Part shown: piece after piece, positions 57,551 to 64,000 of the stretch | Numbering within the stretch: the stretch's first letter is position 1 | Layout of the letters: each line of letters starts with the position of its first letter | Assembly: GCA_029465975.1 (NCBI GenBank) | Contig: CM055748.1 | Location: 6,558,825 to 6,622,824, forward strand | Origin: Dallia pectoralis | Lineage: Eukaryota > Chordata > Actinopteri > Esociformes > Umbridae | Direction of reading: 5' to 3' | DNA length: 64,000 nucleotides | Notes under the pieces: model-generated | Told to the model about the DNA's origin: nothing | What the model saw: only the letters and a program-made list of their open reading frames with translations | Database searches by the model: none | Translations under genes and position numbers: made by a program

Positions 57551-58430
57551 AAGGTGATCAGTTGACAACAATAAAACATGCTGAGGGCAGGTTGGACAGA
57601 AAGTCACACAACGAGTAATTATCTTAAAAATAAAACAAAATATTTCAAATGAAATAGAAACCGAGTCATATTTCATGATACCCGTCAACCTTTTCTGCGT
57701 TGGCATTTCATTTTAATTTTACAAAAAAAAACATTGAATGAACATGGAATATGCAGGGAAGTAGCTAACGTGGGAAAAGGTGGGCCCAGCGATTTTAATA
57801 TTGTCAATGTCTCCTACAGTTGAGGGGACCCAGGCAAATCTGATTGAATGGGACCCAAGATATCCGGTTCAGGCGCTGGGTATAGATTCTTCTCCCTCTC
57901 AAAATGACCTTCCTTCCTTTTCCTGAAGTGTGACTGATTCATGATGATCTACCCACTGATTACACTTTGTCATAAAACTCTGGTTTGGAGTGCCTAGGCA
58001 AGTCTGGTCGTCTGTACTTGCTCTATTTCTTTTTCTGCTCACCCCCTCCACCCCATCTATGACTCACTAAGTTGTTGTCTTTTCTCCTGACTCAACTCTT
58101 TTTCATGCATGTCCTTAAATTCACTCTCCCCCAGGGGAGTGAGAGAGAGAGCAAAGTACATTATAAAGCTACCTGCATTAATCAAAGAGTCCATAGACAG
58201 GACACAAACACCTTCCGGCAAAATTGGAACAACCTAAACAAACCCAAACGAGAAATCTGCAATATAAAACGGTGGGACTTGGACAGGAAATTGTTATGCA
58301 GTTATTACATCGCCCCTGAAATTGATGCTGAAGCAGAACAGCCTAATTCTTGAGAAATGTAATCAATTGCGAAAAGACTTTTAAAAAAAGCCCCAAAGTT
58401 CTTGTGTGGAGACAGGAGAACCTTCTAGAA
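57551..58430. other. Non-coding sequence
   Basis: No gene or clear repeat seen. An ORF at 58072-58353 has no recognisable domain. Confidence 0.5.
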
Positions 58431-58435
58431 AACAA

Positions 58436-58731
58436 TCATGACTCTTCAGCACTCCACCACTCAAAATTCTGCTGCTCTCCGGTTGTTATTTTTTCTTTTT
58501 CTGACCATTCTCTGCTAACCCTAGAGATAATTGTGCGGGAAAATCCCAGCTGATCAACACTTTCTGAAATACTCAAGCCAGCCCATCTGGCACCAACAAC
58601 CACGCCACATTCAATGATACTCAAATCACCTTTATTCCCCATTCTGTGGCCTGAATTGAAATTGACTTGACCACGTCTACGTGTCTAAATGCATGGGGTT
58701 GAAAAGGTGTACCTAATAAAGTGGCCGGTGA

Positions 58732-58736
<5 letters not shown>
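58436..58736 (-). mobile_element. Tc1-like transposon fragment (5' end, reverse strand)
   Basis: The terminal motif on the + strand, ggtgtacctaataaagtggc then cggtgagtg (58708-58736), is a known fish Tc1 end. Inside, the reverse frame 58642-58436 reads MGNKGDLSIIECGVVVGARW, AGLSISESVDQLGFSRTIIS and RVSREWSEKEK, the HTH part of such a transposase. Only the N-terminus remains. The family differs from the copy at 57 kb. Confidence 0.82.

Positions 58737-58737
<1 letters not shown>

Positions 58738-58761
<24 letters not shown>
58738..58761. repeat. (TA)n microsatellite
   Basis: TA run directly at the Tc1-like end; Tc1 elements insert at TA. Confidence 0.9.
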
Positions 58762-58762
<1 letters not shown>

Positions 58763-58881
58763 CACATTGTCATTGCTTTTGTTATAGTGGTTAATCTCCT
58801 ATTGATTAAGAATGGGAGCCTGATTATTTTGCTGAAGTACTGATACAGGGAAAATACTAATTAGGTAATCCTGGGATACAA

Positions 58882-58896
58882 CCAGCAGAGGGCGTT
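58882..58896 (+). promoter_or_regulatory. CTCF-like motif 4
   Basis: The + strand reads CCAGCAGAGGGCGTT, 14 of 15 against the core, about 2.8 kb past the last TRIM copy. Confidence 0.4.
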
Positions 58897-58956
58897 GCTG
58901 AGACTTTGTACAATAAATGCTGAGGTGGGATTGACAGTCTGATTCAAAGTGAGAGA

Positions 58957-58993
58957 CACACACACACACAAGAGACACACACACACACAAGAG

Positions 58994-59022
<29 letters not shown>
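58957..59022. repeat. (CA)n microsatellite with AGAG interruptions
   Basis: Three CA blocks separated by agagacac. Confidence 0.92.
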
Positions 59023-59024
<2 letters not shown>

Positions 59025-59296
59025 GCGCACGCATATACACAAAAACTCTCACACCTGCACACAGAAACACACACAGATACATACAAACACAGACAGGCGG
59101 GATCAGACGAACCAACACGTTTTAGTGCCCCAAATGTAATCATCAATTATATTATATACAATTCTTGCCGCTTCAGGTCACAAAACCACATAATCACAGA
59201 CAATTACTGAACAGCGTGTCAGGCAGTCCCTCATTAGCTAGAACGTTTTAGTAGTTTTAATTCAAACGTTTTTAATGTATTTGCCTGTTCGGCGTG

Positions 59297-59338
59297 TCTG
59301 TGTGTGTCTGCGTGTCTGCGTCTGTGTGTGTGTGTGGG
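59297..59338. repeat. GT-rich microsatellite
   Basis: Impure gtgtctgtgtgtgtctgcgt run. Confidence 0.8.
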
Positions 59339-59339
59339 T

Positions 59340-61100
59340 GTTGCAGAAAAAAAGTGTTTGCTTTCAATCCAGTCAGTTCCCCTTTGAAGAAAGAACATTT
59401 AAATTTGCTTGCTAACAAATTCAGAGAAGTGAGGGTGAGAGGCAGTTAGACGGATGAAAGTGAGAGAGAAAAGGGGCGGCACAAACATACAGTATCCGTG
59501 ACAGGAAAATCGTCTGTTTCATGCCTTTCATTCCAGTTCATTAGCGCCCTTCAAACAGGACACACATCAAGCGCGTCTGACATACTAAACTGCACACGGG
59601 GACGACGCATGCTAACATAACTTCACGAAATAACACATAAGAGCAAATGCAACTGAATCACGCACGCCTGCAGAATATATAAGCATATACATTCATATCA
59701 TGGTGAGTGTTTCATTAGTAATCATTCTGATTCCCTTCCCGGGATGGTTGACAAACAAGGACAAATGTTCACACAGCAGTAACAGGATGTATTACCTCAC
59801 CAACATGTCTGCCCAATCTGGTGTGACCCTCTTATCATGAAAGAGTCGCCTGCTGTCTCCCCCCCCCCTCCGTCCTCCTCTTAATCCTGTCTGCTGAAAC
59901 CATCAAGTGAGCTAATCACTCCTCCCAAAGCTGCTTAACAAACCCCTTAATTACTAACAGAAATTGATTGTCCCATTCACTCCAGTACTCTCCCAAAGTG
60001 TTGGCCTTAGATACAGATCTGAGAGCAGTGTGTGTTTTCTCACCCTGGTTTCAGGGGATTGGGACACCCTATAAGCTGACACCAGATCTGCGCTTATTCG
60101 GTCAACTTCTCTCTGGAGCCCGTTGTGAAAAGAAGCAAGATACATAAAAGGAAGCACGAAACGCTCTTTGCAAGTGCGTCTGCTTAATTAGTAAAATTTA
60201 AATATGTGGTAAATGATATATTAGATACTGTATTGTCCTTGAAGAGGAAATAAAGCAGGTGTCACGTTTCACATTTCTATGGTTGCGAACGTTGTCATCA
60301 CCAGATTGTTTCACACATTTTCTACTGAACCTACAGCATTCTTCTTTCATGACACTGACTGGAAAACAAATACGAGAAGAAGAAATGTGAGAGCAAAGAC
60401 GTGTGGACTGGCACTACCGGTAAGTCGTGAAACATTAAACAGGCCAACATTTTAATATGAAACTGAAAATAGCATAGAGGTAAATATGTTGTTCCTCTTA
60501 AATTAATAAACAGTCTGGTGGAACAACTCATCCAACCTGGCTTTTAGCCTGTAGTTGTTTTACTATCACAATGTACATTAGTTGAAATAATCAATGAAAT
60601 ACACACTATCCAAATCAGTTATTAAAGAATGCAACTTACGAATGCAAAACGTTCAGCCCCTAGTCCATGCCTTAGGTAAGCTTTTTTATTGCCTCTTGCC
60701 AGACAAGAAAATGCAGAAACAAACCATAATATCATTTCGATATCATGGACGGTCAGTTATTGTGTCTCTAGCTTATTCTTAAAATTGGTGGTTTGCCCTA
60801 TAAGGTTTCTTTAGCTCTACTCAAGAAAACTATACTGACCACCTCTGCATAATCTATCCTATATATTTATTTAGATCCGAGTTGGTGTCAGTCAATACTT
60901 GTGAAATGCGCGACACATAATTGATAGTGATTGATTGTTGATTAGCATGGGAAATGGCTGCCGTGAACCAGCAGCTGTCAGCAGATGGGAGAACTGTCAC
61001 TTAGGCTGTTGCCTTCACAGGGTGATTACAGCGGGTGCAGGAGGGGCGGGGGACGGGCCTTTGTGAGGTCATGCTTAGACAACGCAGCCTGTTGTACAGT
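59340..61100. other. Non-coding sequence
   Basis: No gene, RNA or clear mobile element seen. Confidence 0.5.
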
Positions 61101-61700
61101 GATCTGGTCCTGAGTCTAGCTGAGATGCATGGTTTACACTGGTCTGGTTCTGTATCAAGCTGAGATACATGGTTTACAGTGATCTGGTCCTGAGTCTAGC
61201 TGAGATATATGGTTTACAGTGGTCTGGTTCTGTATCAAGCTGAGAAACATGGTTTACAATGATCTGGTCCTGAGTCTAGCTGAGATGCATGGTTTACACT
61301 GGTCTGGTTCTGTATCAAGCTGAGATACATGGTTTACAGTGGTCTGGTTCTGTATCAAGCTGAGAAACATGGTTTACACTGGTCTGGTTCTGTATCAAGC
61401 TGAGATACATGGTTTACAGTGGTCTGGTCCTGAGTCTAGCTGAGATACATGGTTTACAGTGGTCTGGTTCTGTATCAAGCTGAGATACAGGGTTTACAGT
61501 GGTCTGGTCCTGAGTCTAGCTGAGATACAGGGTTTATAGTGGTCTGGTTCTGAGTCTAGCTGAGATACATGGTTTACAGTGGTCTGGTCCTGAGTCTAGC
61601 TGAGATACAGGGTTTATAGTGGTCTGGTTCTGAGTCTAGCTGAGATACATGGTTTACAGTGGTCTGGTTCTGAGTCTAGCTGAGATACATGGTTTACACA
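61101..61700. repeat. Minisatellite, 40-bp unit, 15 copies, two unit types
   Basis: Units start ggtctggtcctgagtctagc (A) or ggtctggttctgtatcaagc (B) and end tgagatacatggtttacagt. The order is about A B A B A B B B A B A A' A A' A', where A' has the A core with the B-type gttctg. Exactly 600 bp. Confidence 0.97.
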
Positions 61701-62610
61701 TTGTACATGGTGGTGATGGAGATGTCACTGTTACCAGCTGGACTTATAAATCGATCTGAATAAAATGAGATACAGCCTATGTCCTGTCTTCCTCCTCCGC
61801 ATTAATCCATTCTGTATTTATAGTTCAAAGATGATGTGGGAGTGCTGAAGAGTTAGTGTGAGAGTGTGCGTGCATGGGACGGTACGCTCCTGCGCCAGCG
61901 TGCTTCATCCTCCACCGTCACCACAGAGAGCCCGGTTCTGGAAGAAGTACCGAGGCATTAGACTGGCCCGGGTGCAACTCAACATCGTGCTTTCCGTTCC
62001 CTTAGGTTCCCTCTGTCGCCTGGTTTTGCACCACGTTGGTTAGGTTAGGTAGCCAATCCTAATGACTTAACACTGTGTGACATTTGCAATTAACTGTCTC
62101 GGCACAAATGGACATCTTCACTAAAGACCACGTGTCCCAAGCCCAAAGCCATCCACCTACCTGACCCGAATGCTGTTTCGTAAGGGAGGTAAAAACTGAC
62201 CCAAATATTTTTCTAACACACATAACAGACATAGCAACATGCAATGATGGTTTATGAATACTGTCATTTAACAAGTTAATACAGGATAAATGTGGGCCCT
62301 GCAGCCAGGGCAGAAGGCACTCATGTTGAACGAATGTAGTTAGAGATATTTGATTGACAGTTCTAGTCGCTCTGATATAGATGTGCTTTGAACCGTGTCA
62401 ATTTTGCCATTTAAGTTTAAAAACACAACTAACAAAGGTACATACATTGTAACCTCTGTTTTCAGTGTTGTCTAGTCACTGTAATTCTGAGATATATTTG
62501 AATACCAAAATGTTTCCTCTGGTTCCTGTCGGATTTAAAATGGCGCATTTACTTTAAGCAGCAAGTGCTGAGGTCTCGGTGTGTGTGTGTGTGAGAGAAA
62601 AAGAGTACGC
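61701..62610. other. Non-coding sequence
   Basis: No gene or repeat I can support. Confidence 0.5.
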
Positions 62611-62614
62611 AAAT

Positions 62615-62962
62615 GTGTGGTAGGGAAGTGTGGTATATGGAAGTGTGGTAGGGAAGTGTGGTAGGGAAGTGTGGTAGGAAAGTGTGGTAGGAAAGTGTGG
62701 TAGGGAAGTGTGGTAGGGAAGTGTGTTAGGGAAGTGTGGTAGAAAAGTGTGGTATAAAGTGTGGAAAGAAAGTGTGGTAGGAAAGTGTGGTAGGGAAAGT
62801 GTGGTAGGAAAGTGTGGTAGGGAAGTGTGGTAGGGAAGTGTGGTAGGGAAGTGTGGTAGGAAAGGTAGGGAAGTGTGGTAGGAAAGTGTGGTAGAAGTGT
62901 GGTATAAAGTGTGGAAGGAAAGTGTGGTAGGAAAGTGTGGTAGGGAAGTGTGGTAGGGAAGT
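62615..62962. repeat. Minisatellite, about 14-bp unit gggaagtgtggtag
   Basis: About 25 units with G/A variants (gggaag or ggaaag) and a compound variant gtggtataaagtgtggaa seen twice (about 62747 and 62897). The reverse His/Thr/Pro-rich ORFs are artefacts. Confidence 0.95.
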
Positions 62963-64000
62963 TTGTATTGTATTGTTTTCTTTCCATGTACTGCCATTGT
63001 GACATGCATCTTACTATACACTGGATATCTGAAATTTGTTTGCATTTGCCTATTCTGTTGTACATCGGTTGTGGTTCCTTAAGCCTCCACCCGCAAATTC
63101 TAGACTGTGCACACAGTTGTGTTACATGTCCAAAGCATAGTCCCTCCCAGCACCCTCTAAACCAGGAGAACTAGTCATCTAAACATTCCAACGGGAGGCC
63201 GTGATAACATCGTTTCCTCACATGATAATGTCTGCTGCTTGCCGCCACTGAAGTGTGACTCTGGGAATGAGCCTTACCCACAGCCAGGGATTTAACAACT
63301 AGTATCTGTGGGCGCACGGAGAAATAGAGTTACGCATGAACGTTTGCTTCTTATTGCATAACAGTGCTTTCAGACTGCTGAATAGGCGGCCAGATAATTA
63401 TGAACGACTAAAGAAAAGCATACTGTACATTCTGAAAATAATAAAGTATTTTTTACAGTTGTGTTTACTGCATTTAACATTGTGGTACACCAATCTTTTT
63501 TTTACTGTTTTGCAAAATAAAGAATAGAGTTGTTCTCATGTGGTTATGACAGAGATCCGCTGGACTCCGGTTTCCTTAAAACTGTCTTAGCAGTCGAGAA
63601 GGACTGCAACAACACAGTTTATATTAGCCCAGTTAATTCTTCCAGGCATGTGTTCTCGTTTAAAGGATAAACGCTGCCCTAAAGGGAATCCAGCGGCCTA
63701 ACCAGCCGTCCCTGGATGGCCCAAAAACATAACACTCGTGCAGCTTACTTAGGAAAGCTTTGATGCTCTCACCCGAGGACGCGCAGGGGAAAAACACACA
63801 GGCACTCGCGCAAATAGAGAGACATGTGCACATTTGGTATCACTCCAACTGCCCAGCCTCTCCTTATCACGACTTCTATGTGACTCACACTACAGCGCAA
63901 AGAGAGAGAGAAAGGAGATAAATAATAAGAGAATGGTGAGAGAACAGAGGGTGTAAGAGGCCATGTGAAATGAAAAAAAACCCCACAGAAGAATAAGTAA
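62963..64000. other. Non-coding sequence
   Basis: No gene I can support. Confidence 0.5.

Noticed and set aside
58072..58353. 93-codon ORF with many basic residues
   Set aside because: No recognisable domain, no splice or promoter context, and length within chance expectation.
61101..62962. CRISPR-like regular arrays
   Set aside because: The repeats are head to tail with no unique spacers, in an animal genome; these are minisatellites.

Overview
The window is nuclear DNA of a teleost fish. The evidence is vertebrate genes with short GT-AG introns, dense CA/GT microsatellites and minisatellites, Tc1 and hAT transposon relics, a fish-type LINE, and a tandem array of fish-style TRIM genes. The repeats and the TRIM type would fit a pike/salmon-group fish, but species cannot be fixed from sequence alone.

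Positions 1-2516 (+) hold the 3' end of DHX36, a DEAH-box G-quadruplex helicase. Four coding exons are visible. A 500-N assembly gap hides the exons in between, and one exon carries a 1-nt frame break. Converging on it from the other strand, ARHGEF26 (SGEF, a RhoG exchange factor) fills 5789-34777 as 14 coding exons. Together they give a continuous 920-codon frame with a Pro/Ser-rich N-terminus, DH, PH and SH3 domains and a C-terminal ETNV PDZ ligand. A probable non-coding first exon lies near 35.4-35.6 kb. The tail-to-tail DHX36/ARHGEF26 pair is also found in human 3q25, so this is conserved synteny. ARHGEF26 introns carry many tandem arrays: a 34-bp array fills one intron, a 12-bp purine array follows one 5' splice site, a polypurine tract precedes one acceptor, and AC/GT repeats face each other across one intron. 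A hAT element and a Tc1 relic also lie in the introns.

Positions 35.7-44.3 kb form a gene-poor spacer. It holds CTCF-like motifs in divergent orientation, a 158-bp hAT MITE, a tRNA-like SINE, a 5'-truncated LINE with target-site duplications, and a 1.7-kb hAT element with 8-bp duplications.

Positions 44.3-56.05 kb are a tandem cluster of four bloodthirsty/TRIM25/TRIM39-like genes (RING, B-box, coiled coil, PRY-SPRY). Three have intact single-exon coding regions of about 551-554 aa. The fourth lost its RING and B-boxes. Each unit keeps the same 5' non-coding exon, splice donor and upstream interferon-regulatory-factor-like motif, so the genes are probably co-regulated antiviral or immune E3 ligases (inference).

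Positions 56.05-64 kb have no gene I can support. They hold two Tc1-like relics, microsatellites, a 15-copy 40-bp minisatellite and a 14-bp minisatellite.
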